Assembly: GCA_020853705.1 (NCBI GenBank) | Contig: JADYYK010000217.1 | Location: 1 to 53,125, forward strand | Source of the DNA: Deltaproteobacteria bacterium | GTDB taxonomy: Bacteria; Myxococcota_A; Polyangia; Haliangiales; JADYYK01 | Reading direction: 5' to 3' | Length of the DNA stretch: 53,125 nucleotides | Shown: piece by piece, positions 32,619 to 40,569 of the stretch | How the letters are laid out: each line of letters starts with the position of its first letter | Position numbering within the stretch: position 1 is the stretch's first letter | Notes under the pieces: model-generated | Seen by the model: the letters and a program-made list of their open reading frames with translations, nothing else | What the model was told of the DNA's origin: nothing | Databases searched by the model: none | Position numbers and translations under genes: made by a program

Positions 32619-33764
32619 TCAGCCGAGCAGCGCCAGCGATGGGGCGATGACCTCGCGCCAGGTCTCGGGGCGGACGCTGGGCTCGGCGTCGCGGGCGGCG
32701 GCGTGCACCGCGGCCAGGACGGCGGGGCCGCCGCTGGCGACGGCCCAGGTCACGGTCTGCCAGGCCAGCTCGGCGTGGCGGGTCTCGTCGCGCACGATGC
32801 GCTCGAGGGCGTCGCGCACGGCGGGGTCGCCGTCGGGGCCCAGCGCGGCCAGGGCGCGCTCGGCCTCCAGCACGGCGCCGGTCTCGCCGACGCAGCCCTC
32901 GAGGAAGCTGTCGCGGGCCAGCGCGGCCAGGCCGCCGCCGCGTGGGGTCAGCGCCGGCAGCGGGCCGGGATCCAGCGCGCACCCGGCGTAGGCGCTGGCC
33001 AGCGCGAAGGCCAGCTCGGCGTGGCGGACCTCGTCGATGGCGGCGCGGCTGCACGCGGCCAGCAGCTCGGGCGGGGCGCCGACGGCCATCAGCTCGAGGG
33101 TGGCGCGCGCGAACGACGACACCGAGGCGTGCTCGGCGCGCGCGCTGGCCAGCCACTCGGCGGCCAGCGCGGCGCGGGCGTCGTCGCCCAGGTGGTCGAC
33201 CCGGGGCGTGGCACCGCGACGCCAGCCGGCGCTGGCCTGCACGGGCGCGACGACCTCGGTGCCGCCCTCCAGCGCGGGCCGACCACGCACCGGCCGGCGC
33301 ACCTCGACCTGGTAGGCGCAGGCGTCGGGGCTGCGCAGCTGCTGCGCCGCCGTGCAGGCCTCCGCAAAGTCGATGTGGACGGCGAACGGCGAGTCCACGG
33401 TGCCCAGCGCGGGCAGCGCCGCGGTGGTCAGGTTGACCGGGCAGCCGCGCGCGCGGGCGTCATCGCGGGCGAACGGCACGAGCTCGCCGGCGCGGCCGAC
33501 CTTGATGTCGAAGTCAGCGCACTTGGCGTCGATCTCGGCCTGCACCTGCGGGCTCGGCGCTGCGTCGGCGACCATGATCAGCCCGGTCCCTGGACCGGCG
33601 TCGGTCAGCGCGGCCGACGGCGAGGGCGTCGGCGACTGGGTGCCGCCGCTGCGACGCGCCTCCTTGGTGCAGGCGCCGCCCAGCAGGGGCAGGCAGGTGA
33701 TGGCGATGCGCAGGGTGCCGCGCAGGCGCCAGATCGCCGAGGTCGGGCCCGACCCCGCGCTCAC
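32619..33764 (-). CDS. Ferritin-like-domain lipoprotein (paralogue of 10811-12019)
   Basis: This 381-aa lipoprotein is a paralogue of the one at 10811-12019. The two share the signal region WRLRGTLRIAITCLPLLGG before the lipid Cys, a middle domain with ACAYxxE, and the ferritin-like bundle with ARAEHASVSSFARATLE, DEVRHAE and DETRHAELAW. This copy lacks both the hexamer-encoded N-terminus and the REP-derived insert near the C-terminus. The start GTG 33764 overlaps the TGA of the upstream lipoprotein gene (GTGA), so the pair is coupled. The partner genes differ completely from those of the other copy. Confidence 0.86.
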   Translation of the reverse strand: MSAGSGPTSAIWRLRGTLRIAITCLPLLGGACTKEARRSGGTQSPTPSPSAALTDAGPGTGLIMVADAAPSPQVQAEIDAKCADFDIKVGRAGELVPFARDDARARGCPVNLTTAALPALGTVDSPFAVHIDFAEACTAAQQLRSPDACAYQVEVRRPVRGRPALEGGTEVVAPVQASAGWRRGATPRVDHLGDDARAALAAEWLASARAEHASVSSFARATLELMAVGAPPELLAACSRAAIDEVRHAELAFALASAYAGCALDPGPLPALTPRGGGLAALARDSFLEGCVGETGAVLEAERALAALGPDGDPAVRDALERIVRDETRHAELAWQTVTWAVASGGPAVLAAVHAAARDAEPSVRPETWREVIAPSLALLG

Positions 33765-34789
33765 AGGCAGCTCAGCGTGATGTCGGGCTCCTTGCGGTGC
33801 GGATAGTTGAACACCGCGCGATAGGGGAAGGCGCCGCCGCGGACCTCGAAGGTGATCGACCCGTCCAGGGTGCCCGAGCTGCCCGGCTGGTACTGCATGG
33901 CCCAGTTGGTCACCGTGATGGTCTGCGCGCCGCGGGTGGCCGCGACGTTGACCAGCTGCATCGGCAGCGGAGCGTGGCCGAACAGCGCACCCAGCGGCTG
34001 CGGCGGCGCGCTCAGGCTGTAGTCGATGCGCGAGGCGCCCTTCTCGTCGTGCACCGTGATGCTCTGCGCGGCGTGCACGGTGTTGCCGAACGCGGTGGCC
34101 ATGGCCTGGAAGTCGACCTTGGGCAGCGGGTGCGGCGGGTTGGCGCCCAGGCCGAGCAGCTCGACGCCGGGGCCGGGCTCGGTGAAGTCGATCTGGTACG
34201 AGGTCGCGCCGCGGCCGCCCAGGCTGAACGACGCGCTGGCGCTGATGCGCGCGCTCTTGAAGTAGGTGCCGAGGTCGAGCACGTCGAACGGGATGATGTC
34301 GCCGCTCTTGCCGAAGCTGGTGTCGGCGCCGAGGTGCAGCGTCATGGTCATGACGTCGCCGGCCTGGTACATGCCGTTGCCCTTGTAGGTCAGGTTGTCG
34401 ACGCCGGTCTTGCGCCCCAGCGCGGCATTGATGAGGCACATCACCGCGGCGCCGCTGAACGAGTTGACCAGGCCGCCGCAGATGATCATCTCGTGGCAGC
34501 TGTCGCGGAAGTCCGACACGATGGCCAGCTCACTGCTGACGTCACCCTTGGCGCACGCGGCCAGCGGCGGGTGACCGACCTCGAGCGTGCCGTCGACCAC
34601 GACCGCGACGTTGGCGGGCGGGTCAGGGAAGCTGACCGAGGCCGACACCGTCAGGCTGCCCGAGGCCGAGGCGCCGCCGCCGCCGCCACCGGGGCTACCG
34701 CCACCGCCCGTCCCGGTCCCCATCTTGGGACAGCCCGCCAGCGCGAGCGAACCCAGAGCCACCAGCACCACCACGTGCCATCGCGTCAT
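33761..34789 (-). CDS. Lipoprotein of unknown function with Gly/Ser linker (342 aa)
   Basis: The signal peptide MTRWHVVVLVALGSLALAGC ends in a clear lipobox; a Gly-rich linker follows. The remainder is beta-rich (SGSLTVSASVSFPD, TMTLHLGADTSFG, SITFEVRGGAFPYRAVF) and has four cysteines in a central helical stretch (SCHEMIICGG). I do not recognise the family. ATG 34789 is the only start giving a signal peptide. The stop overlaps the ferritin-like gene's start, so the two products may act together in the envelope. Confidence 0.78.
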   Translation of the reverse strand: MTRWHVVVLVALGSLALAGCPKMGTGTGGGGSPGGGGGGASASGSLTVSASVSFPDPPANVAVVVDGTLEVGHPPLAACAKGDVSSELAIVSDFRDSCHEMIICGGLVNSFSGAAVMCLINAALGRKTGVDNLTYKGNGMYQAGDVMTMTLHLGADTSFGKSGDIIPFDVLDLGTYFKSARISASASFSLGGRGATSYQIDFTEPGPGVELLGLGANPPHPLPKVDFQAMATAFGNTVHAAQSITVHDEKGASRIDYSLSAPPQPLGALFGHAPLPMQLVNVAATRGAQTITVTNWAMQYQPGSSGTLDGSITFEVRGGAFPYRAVFNYPHRKEPDITLSCL

Positions 34790-34824
34790 CCACGATTGAT
34801 CGCACGGCCTCGGCCGCGGCGCAA

Positions 34825-36138
34825 TCAGGCCAGCGTGACCGCACCGCCGCGCTGCACCTCGGCCAGCTGACCGCCGTGCGCGTGCACCAGCTCGAGCACG
34901 CGGGCGCGGTCGGCCAGCGTGGCGTGACAGTTGACGATGACGTGGAGGTCGACCGTCCCGGCGGCGCTGGCGGAGGCGGCGTCGGCGACCGCGGCGGCGA
35001 TGGCGTCCCAGATCAGCGCGTGCGGGTTGCCGAACACGCCGCCGCCGATCAGCGTCAGCACCGCGGTGTGCTGGCCCAGCGCGGTCGCGGCGCGCAGCGT
35101 GCCCAGATAGGCGGCGCCGAGCAGCGCGGCGCACACCTCGCCCAGCGCGCCGGTGAGCTGGGCACGCCCGGAGTAGCCACCGCCGGCCAGGGTCGAGGTC
35201 AGCACCTGGGTGATGCGGCGCGGCGCGCCGTCCGCGGCGGCCACCGCGCCGTGCCAGTCGTGGCCGAACACGACCTCGACGTCGCGATGGACACCGACCC
35301 GGATGGCGTCAGCGTGGTCGCGCAGCGCGCGGGCGGCGGCGGCGGGGTCGCGCAGATCGCTGGCGCGCAGGTAGCCGCCGCTCACGGCGCCGAGCGCGGC
35401 CGGCAGCGCACGCGCGAGCAGGTCCAGCTGGGGCCCGCCGTCCTGCTGCACGAAGCGCGCACCGCCAGCGTCGCGCGGCGCGGCATAGTGGCGCACCAGG
35501 GTGCCCGGGAAGGCCGAGTAGGCGGCGCGCGGCCCCTGCGTCGGGTCGCTGACATAGCTGGCGACGTCGGTCAGGTGCGGGCCGGGCGCCTCCAGACAGT
35601 TGAACTGGGACGCGACCTGGAACAGCGTGCCCGGCGCGGCGCTGGCCTGCAGCGCGGCGACGTCGGTCAGGGCGTCGGCGCCGGCGAGCGCGGACAGGCG
35701 GACCCGCCGCCGGGGCGGGGGGCTCGCGCTGGGGCTCGAACTCGAACTCGAACTCGAACTCGTGCTCGTACTCGTGCTCGTGCTCGTGCTGGTGCTCGTG
35801 CTCGGTCTCGTGCTCGTGCTCGGTCCCGTGCTCGCGCCGAGCTCGCCGCAGGTCGGCAGCCAGAACACGCCCCCCGCGAACGTCCGCCCCGCCGCGCGCA
35901 CGGTGGCCGCGCCGGCGCCGTCGAAGCTGATGGCCCGCGTCGGCGCCGCCGCGACCTCGGCCTCGACCCGCGCCACCAGCCCGGCATCACCCTGCTCACG
36001 CGACGCCATGAGGGCCGCCCGCGCCTGGCGCAGCGCCTCCGCGTCGCTGGCAAAGATCAGCTCGAGCAGGGTCACCGGACGCCCAAACATCTGAAAGCAC
36101 GACCCGATATCGCCGCGCTTCCCGGGCGCGGATCCCAC
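34825..36138 (-). CDS. Macro-domain-like protein with long Ser-Thr linker
   Basis: Up to 437 aa. The C-terminal ~270 residues resemble an unusual macro-domain group that may bind or remove ADP-ribose: GTLFQVASQFNCLEAPGPH, DPTQGPRAAYSAFPGTLVRHY, GGYLRASD, and VLTLIGGGVFGNPHALIWDAI, the last like the macro-domain phosphate loop. It is preceded by about 35 residues of Ser/Thr encoded by CTCG-type hexamer repeats. The N-terminus (TLLELIFASDAEALRQARAAL) is helical. The start is uncertain: GTG 36138 gives the longest form, ATG 36090 removes 16 residues. No signal peptide is visible. It stands alone between a lipoprotein and the divergent arrestin-like gene. Confidence 0.68.
   Translation of the reverse strand: MGSAPGKRGDIGSCFQMFGRPVTLLELIFASDAEALRQARAALMASREQGDAGLVARVEAEVAAAPTRAISFDGAGAATVRAAGRTFAGGVFWLPTCGELGASTGPSTSTRPSTSTSTSTSTSTSTSSSSSSSSSPSASPPPRRRVRLSALAGADALTDVAALQASAAPGTLFQVASQFNCLEAPGPHLTDVASYVSDPTQGPRAAYSAFPGTLVRHYAAPRDAGGARFVQQDGGPQLDLLARALPAALGAVSGGYLRASDLRDPAAAARALRDHADAIRVGVHRDVEVVFGHDWHGAVAAADGAPRRITQVLTSTLAGGGYSGRAQLTGALGEVCAALLGAAYLGTLRAATALGQHTAVLTLIGGGVFGNPHALIWDAIAAAVADAASASAAGTVDLHVIVNCHATLADRARVLELVHAHGGQLAEVQRGGAVTLA
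35734..35835. repeat. CTCGAA/CTCGTG hexamer tandem repeat
   Basis: About 17 imperfect 6-bp units, first CTCGAA then CTCGTG/CTCGTA, encode the Ser-Ser and Ser-Thr linker of the macro-like protein on the minus strand. Hexamer slippage would change the linker in two-residue steps. Confidence 0.85.
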
Positions 36139-36223
36139 CGCGCGATACCCAGGAACACTTTCACGGGGCTATCGTACCATCCGCCCGCTGGCCACTTTGG
36201 CCTTCTGTCCTCAAGGAGCTGAC

Positions 36224-36688
36224 ATGGGATTCTTCGACAAGATCAAGGGTGCGATGAATGCGGTCACTGGCGGCGGAGCCAAGGTGAGCCTGGAGTTCCA
36301 GCCCCCGATCGCGCACCCCGGCCACCCGCTGCACGTGCGCATCACCGTGGTCTCCACCGGCGGCGAGATCAAGTCCAAGGGGGTCTTCGTCGACCTGGTC
36401 GGGAACGAGGTCGTCAAGCTGCCCAAGGGCACCGTCGCCAACCAGGCCGCCGACATCCACGCCACCAAGGCGTCCTTCCAGCAGGAGTTCCAGATCTCCC
36501 CCGCGTTCGTCCTGGGCGCCAACGAGACCAAGATGTTCGAGGGCGCCATCCAGCTGCCCCCCGCGCTGGAGCCGAGCTACACCGGCGCGCTGGCCAAGCA
36601 CGAGTGGAAGATCCAGGGCCGCATGGAGGCCACTGGCAACGACCCCGACTCGGGCTGGCTCGACATCCGCATCGGCCGCGCCAGCTAG
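36224..36688 (+). CDS. Arrestin-fold, Spo0M-like protein
   Basis: This 154-aa protein is of the arrestin-like/Spo0M type. It opens with MGFFDKIKGAMNA and continues as a beta sandwich (AKVSLEFQPPIAHPGHPLHVRITVVS, GVFVDLVGNEVV, then QEFQISPAFVLGANETKMFEGAIQLP). It is shorter than Bacillus Spo0M (about 258 aa) and matches one arrestin lobe. The molecular role is unknown. ATG 36224 has a strong Shine-Dalgarno sequence (AAGGAG, 5 nt gap), unlike most genes here. A REP-like element follows the stop directly. Confidence 0.78.
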   Translation: MGFFDKIKGAMNAVTGGGAKVSLEFQPPIAHPGHPLHVRITVVSTGGEIKSKGVFVDLVGNEVVKLPKGTVANQAADIHATKASFQQEFQISPAFVLGANETKMFEGAIQLPPALEPSYTGALAKHEWKIQGRMEATGNDPDSGWLDIRIGRAS

Positions 36689-36691
36689 CCC

Positions 36692-36740
36692 CCTCGAAGC
36701 GCAGCTTCGAGGAGGCTCTTCCGTTCCGTTCCGGCTCCCG
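36692..36740. repeat. REP-like hairpin element, copy 2, intergenic
   Basis: CCTCGAAGC (36692-36700) and GCTTCGAGG (36704-36712) form a 9-bp stem with a GCA loop, followed by AGGCTC and three TTCCG units. It matches the element at 10888-10925 in sequence and orientation. It lies 3 nt after a stop codon, between convergent genes, where it may also end transcription. Confidence 0.75.
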
Positions 36741-36749
36741 TGTCCGTCC

Positions 36750-37724
36750 TCACAGAAAGCCACGCTCGCTGAACGCGGTCATGGTGCGCGCCAGGCCGGT
36801 CGCGAGCGGGGTCGCCTTCCAGCCCAGCTCCCGGCCGGCGCGCTCGGCCGAGGGGTGCACGCTCTCCAGCAAGAACTGCAGCTGACCAGCCGGGATCAGC
36901 GGCGCGCTGCGCGTGACCTTGGCCAGCCCTTCACCGGCGCCGCTGACGATGCGCGCCATCCAGATCGGCATCACGCGCGGCACCTTGCCGCGACCGGCCG
37001 CGACGATGGTCTCGCGCGCCAGCTCGACCAGCGTCACGAAGCGGTCCGACAGGATGAAGCGCGCGCCCACCGGCGCCGACTCGGCTGCCAGGTGGCCACG
37101 CGCGACGTCGGGCGCATAGACCACCGGGATGCCGCCCGGCAGCAGCATGGGCAGCTTGCCCCGCACCAGGCGCACCAGGACGTCGTTGAGGCCGGGGTTG
37201 CACACCGGCGCCGGGCCGTAGACCGCCGACGGGTGTGTGTAGCGCACCGGCAGGCCGCGCTCCTGCAGGGCGACCATGGCGCGGTCGGCCTCCTGCTTGG
37301 AGCGCTCGTAGTGCGAGCCCTTGGGGCTGGTCGCCAGCTGGGTCTCGTCGAAGGCGGTGTCGTGCTGCCAGGCGAACACGTCGATGGTGCTGGTGTAGAC
37401 GAAGCTCGCGACGCCGGCGGCCAGGGCGGCCTCGCCGACGTGCTTCGAGCCCTCGACGTTGACCGCGACGAAGCGCGACGGATCCTTCAGCCACTGCTCG
37501 GGCAGACCGGCGGTGTGGAACACCGCGCCGCAGCCCTTGACCGCGGCGGCCACCGAGGCGGCGTCGGTGATGTCGCCAGGGACCAGCTCGACCGCGGCGG
37601 GCAGCAGCTTGCGCGCGCGGTCCACATCGCGCACCAGGGCGCGCACGCGGCGACCAGCGGCGAGCAGCTCATCGGTGACGGCGGCGCCGACGGTCCCGGT
37701 GGCGCCGGTGACGAGGGTGATCAT
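36750..37724 (-). CDS. Extended SDR: NAD-dependent epimerase/dehydratase
   Basis: This 324-aa protein has TGATGTVGAAV at residues 6-16 for NAD(P) binding, VELVPGDITD, GAVFHTAG, VNVEGSKHV, VYTSTIDVF and the catalytic Tyr-Lys in HYERSK (Tyr, then Lys four residues later). It then has HPSAVYGP and VYAPDVARGHL. The pattern fits the dihydroflavonol-reductase/3-beta-HSD/HpnA-like branch rather than sugar epimerases. TAGGAT lies 5 nt before ATG 37724. It is divergent from the GT-C gene (70 bp). Confidence 0.9.
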   Translation of the reverse strand: MITLVTGATGTVGAAVTDELLAAGRRVRALVRDVDRARKLLPAAVELVPGDITDAASVAAAVKGCGAVFHTAGLPEQWLKDPSRFVAVNVEGSKHVGEAALAAGVASFVYTSTIDVFAWQHDTAFDETQLATSPKGSHYERSKQEADRAMVALQERGLPVRYTHPSAVYGPAPVCNPGLNDVLVRLVRGKLPMLLPGGIPVVYAPDVARGHLAAESAPVGARFILSDRFVTLVELARETIVAAGRGKVPRVMPIWMARIVSGAGEGLAKVTRSAPLIPAGQLQFLLESVHPSAERAGRELGWKATPLATGLARTMTAFSERGFL

Positions 37725-37794
37725 GGCGCATCCTACTCCGCCACGGTCGGCCTGGCGGCGCCGTGACGAGGTGACGTGTTAGCTTCGCGGCCTC

Positions 37795-39705
37795 GTGTGG
37801 GGCTTGGTCCACAGACATCGCATCGCGCTGGCGCTGGGCGCCGTGGCGGCGGCGTGCGTGGTGTGGCTGGTCATGCACGCGCGCCGCTACGGCGTCTTCT
37901 TCGCGGATGACTCGTTCATCTCGCTGCGCTATTCGCAGCGGCTGCTGCAGGGGCGCGGGCTGGGCTGGAACGACGGCGAGGCGCCGGTCGAGGGCTACTC
38001 CAACTTCCTGTGGGTGATCGGCTGCGCGCTGGTCGGCATCGTCAGCAAGAACCTGGTCAGCGCGGCGCGCACCCTGGGCCTGCTGTCCAGCGCGGCGGCC
38101 ATCGTGGCGGTGGTGTGGCTGCGGCGCCCCACGCGCTGGGGCGACCTCATCGCGGGCGGCGTCGGCGGGCTGGCCATGGCGCTGTCGGGCACCGTCGCGG
38201 TGTGGGCCATCGGCGGCCTGGAGCAGCCGCTGCTGCTCGCGCTGTACGGCTGGGGGCTGTGGTTCCTGCTGCGCGCGCTGGGCGAGCCGGCGGCGACGCG
38301 ACGGACCATCGTCGGGGCCGGCGTCCTGTTCGGCCTGCTGAGCCTGACGCGCCCCGATGCACCGCTGCTGTGGTGCGTCGCTCTTGCGGCGTTCGTGCTG
38401 GCAGAACGTTTACAGCGTGACAAGATGATGACCACGATCAAGATCGGCGCCATCGCCGGCGGCATCCTCTGCGCGCACCTCGTGTTTCGCCGCCTCTACT
38501 ACCACGACTGGGTGCCCAACACCGCGTACGCCAAGGTCGTGGTCACCGAGGGCCGGCTGACCGAGGGCAAGAAGTACGTGCTGTCGTCGCTGCGCACGCA
38601 CCTCGGCCTCGGGCTGCTGGCCGCCGCCGGGCTGCCGTTCGCCCTCCTCGATCGCGGCCGGCGCAGCGCCGCCCTGGCGCTGCTGGCGCCGCTCCTGGCG
38701 TGGGGGGTCTATGTCGCGGTCATCGGTGGCGACATCTTCCCGGGGCGGCGCCACTTCGCCCCCGCGGTGCTGCTGCTGGCGATGCTGGCCACGCTGGGGC
38801 TGGGCGCGGCGCTGGCGCGCTTCAAGCTGGCGCTGGCGGTCGTCCCGGTGGTCGCCCTGGCCGCGCTGCTGCTGCTGCGCCACGAGCAGTACGCCGACAA
38901 GCAGAACACCCGCGCCATCAAGGAGCGCTGGGAGTGGAAGACGCCGCCCATCGCGCACCTGCTCAAGAAGCACTTCCTGCCGCACGATCCGCTGATGGCG
39001 GCCGACGCCCTGGGCGCCATCGCCTTCATGTCGGAGCTGCGCACGCTCGACATGCTGGGCCTGAACGATCACTACCTGGCGCACCACCGGCCCAAGGACA
39101 TGGGCAAGGGCTTCCTCGGCCACGAGCTGGGCGACGGCCAGTACTTCCTGCGCCGCATCCCCGATCTGGTCTTCTTCCTGCCGCCCGGCGGGGTGCAGCA
39201 GGCGCGCTTCCGCGGCGGCGTGGAGATGCAGGCCGACCCGCGCTTCCACCAGCGCTATGTCGCCATCAAGTTCGAGTCGACGCGCCCGTTCAAGAACAGC
39301 GCGAACATCTGGGTCAACTGGCAGAGCGAGCGCATCGGGCTGCGGACCGCGCCGGGCGACGGCGCCGTGCACCTGCCCGGCTACCTGCTGGCCAGCACCG
39401 GCGGCACCGTGGCCGCCGAGGACGGCGCCGGCAAGCTGTCGGGCAGCGCGCCGCAGGGCAAGCTGCTGCGCTTCGATCACCTGCCCGCGCCGGCCGCGGC
39501 GGGCCGCCGGCGCTTCGAGCTCATCGGCAGCGGCGGCCCCGCCAGCTTGCGCGTCGGCAGCCGCGCCACCGGCGCCCTGCTCGGCGAGGGCCCCGCCCCG
39601 CTGGAGCTCGACGTCCCGGCCGACGCCGGGGAGCTGTGGCTGGAGGTCACCCCCACGACCAGGCAGCGCAGCTTCGTGCACGAGGTCGTGGTCCGGCCGC
39701 TGTAG
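37795..39705 (+). CDS. GT-C-fold membrane glycosyltransferase-like protein
   Basis: This 636-aa protein has about nine to ten hydrophobic helices in the first ~360 residues and a soluble C-terminal part of ~270 residues. The DDS motif in VFFADDSFISLRYSQRLLQG (D38, D39) and VEGYSNFLW match polyprenol-phosphate-sugar-dependent GT-C enzymes of the AftB/PMT-like group. Such enzymes add sugars to envelope glycans on the outer face of the membrane. The start GTG 37795 lies 10 nt after TTAGCT. Codons around ERLQRDK (GCA GAA CGT TTA) carry a copy of the dispersed motif (38408-38423). Confidence 0.8.
   Translation: MWGLVHRHRIALALGAVAAACVVWLVMHARRYGVFFADDSFISLRYSQRLLQGRGLGWNDGEAPVEGYSNFLWVIGCALVGIVSKNLVSAARTLGLLSSAAAIVAVVWLRRPTRWGDLIAGGVGGLAMALSGTVAVWAIGGLEQPLLLALYGWGLWFLLRALGEPAATRRTIVGAGVLFGLLSLTRPDAPLLWCVALAAFVLAERLQRDKMMTTIKIGAIAGGILCAHLVFRRLYYHDWVPNTAYAKVVVTEGRLTEGKKYVLSSLRTHLGLGLLAAAGLPFALLDRGRRSAALALLAPLLAWGVYVAVIGGDIFPGRRHFAPAVLLLAMLATLGLGAALARFKLALAVVPVVALAALLLLRHEQYADKQNTRAIKERWEWKTPPIAHLLKKHFLPHDPLMAADALGAIAFMSELRTLDMLGLNDHYLAHHRPKDMGKGFLGHELGDGQYFLRRIPDLVFFLPPGGVQQARFRGGVEMQADPRFHQRYVAIKFESTRPFKNSANIWVNWQSERIGLRTAPGDGAVHLPGYLLASTGGTVAAEDGAGKLSGSAPQGKLLRFDHLPAPAAAGRRRFELIGSGGPASLRVGSRATGALLGEGPAPLELDVPADAGELWLEVTPTTRQRSFVHEVVVRPL
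38408..38423 (-). other. Dispersed quasi-palindrome, site 5
   Basis: The minus strand reads TTGTCACGCTGTAAAC inside the GT-C gene. It differs from site 4 at only two of 16 positions. Confidence 0.5.
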
Positions 39706-39744
39706 TCGCCTGGCACGGCCGCGCGCCGGGGCTAGACTGTGGTC

Positions 39745-40539
39745 GTGGTGATCGCGCTGCTCGGGGTCTTCGGGGTGCTGGCGGCGCTGACCGGTGGCGC
39801 GCTGCACTCGGCGCACCGACTGCGTCGTGGCCGTGTCCTCGACGCCCTGGTCGAGAGCTGCCCTGCCCAGACGTTGCATGACGACGAACACGCCGTGGTC
39901 AGGGTCGATGGCATCCTGGTCGAGGTGCGCCTGCTGCACCAGAGCGCCGCCTACACCACCATCGAGTGCGCGCTACCTGACGGACACACGCTGGTGGTCG
40001 CGCTGCAGCCAGGCCGACCTGGTGGCGGCGCGCCGCGCCTGCTGACGGGCGACGACCACTTCGACCAGGCCTATCACCTCGAGGGTGCGCCCGCCGACGT
40101 GGTGCGACGCATGTTCGGCGATGACGTCCGGCGCGCGCTGCTGTGCACCCCGGGCGCCACGCTGGAGGTGGCCCCCTCGGGTGGCCACCGCGTGCTGCGC
40201 ATGACGCTGCCCTGGGTGCCCAGCGAGGACGGCACCCTGCCCGCGCTGGCGCGCCTGGTGGTCGTCCTGGCGGGCCGCGTGCGCGAGGCCAGCGCGGCCG
40301 CCGATCAGGCGCAGCCCGCGCTGCTGCGCGGCGCCCCCTACCGCCCCATGCTCGACGACGCCCCGATGCGCCAGGCGCGCAGCGCACGGCGTGCCGAGGT
40401 CACGGCGCTGGCCGCACGGCTCGCCGATCGCGCCGCGACCCGGACGGCGCTGAGCGCGCTGCTGCAGGCCGGCGCGCTGACCGGTGGCGTGGCGGCGACG
40501 CTGGCCGGGGCGCTGAGCTTCCTCGGCCTCACCGGCTGA
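39745..40539 (+). CDS. Membrane-anchored protein of unknown function
   Basis: This 264-aa protein has an N-terminal hydrophobic helix (VIALLGVFGVLAALTGGAL) and a C-terminal one (GGVAATLAGALSFLGL). The middle is soluble with no recognised motif. Several GTG codons are possible; GTG 39745 is chosen because TAGACT (39733-39738) lies 6 nt before it, while GTG 39739 directly abuts the hexamer. Codon use matches the neighbours. Confidence 0.65.
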   Translation: MVIALLGVFGVLAALTGGALHSAHRLRRGRVLDALVESCPAQTLHDDEHAVVRVDGILVEVRLLHQSAAYTTIECALPDGHTLVVALQPGRPGGGAPRLLTGDDHFDQAYHLEGAPADVVRRMFGDDVRRALLCTPGATLEVAPSGGHRVLRMTLPWVPSEDGTLPALARLVVVLAGRVREASAAADQAQPALLRGAPYRPMLDDAPMRQARSARRAEVTALAARLADRAATRTALSALLQAGALTGGVAATLAGALSFLGLTG

Positions 40540-40569
40540 CGCCCGCGCCACGGCTCGCGGTCGGGCTCG

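Noticed and set aside
35734..35835. Possible CRISPR-like or satellite array
   Set aside because: The units are 6 bp without spacers and encode a Ser/Thr linker, so this is an in-frame microsatellite.
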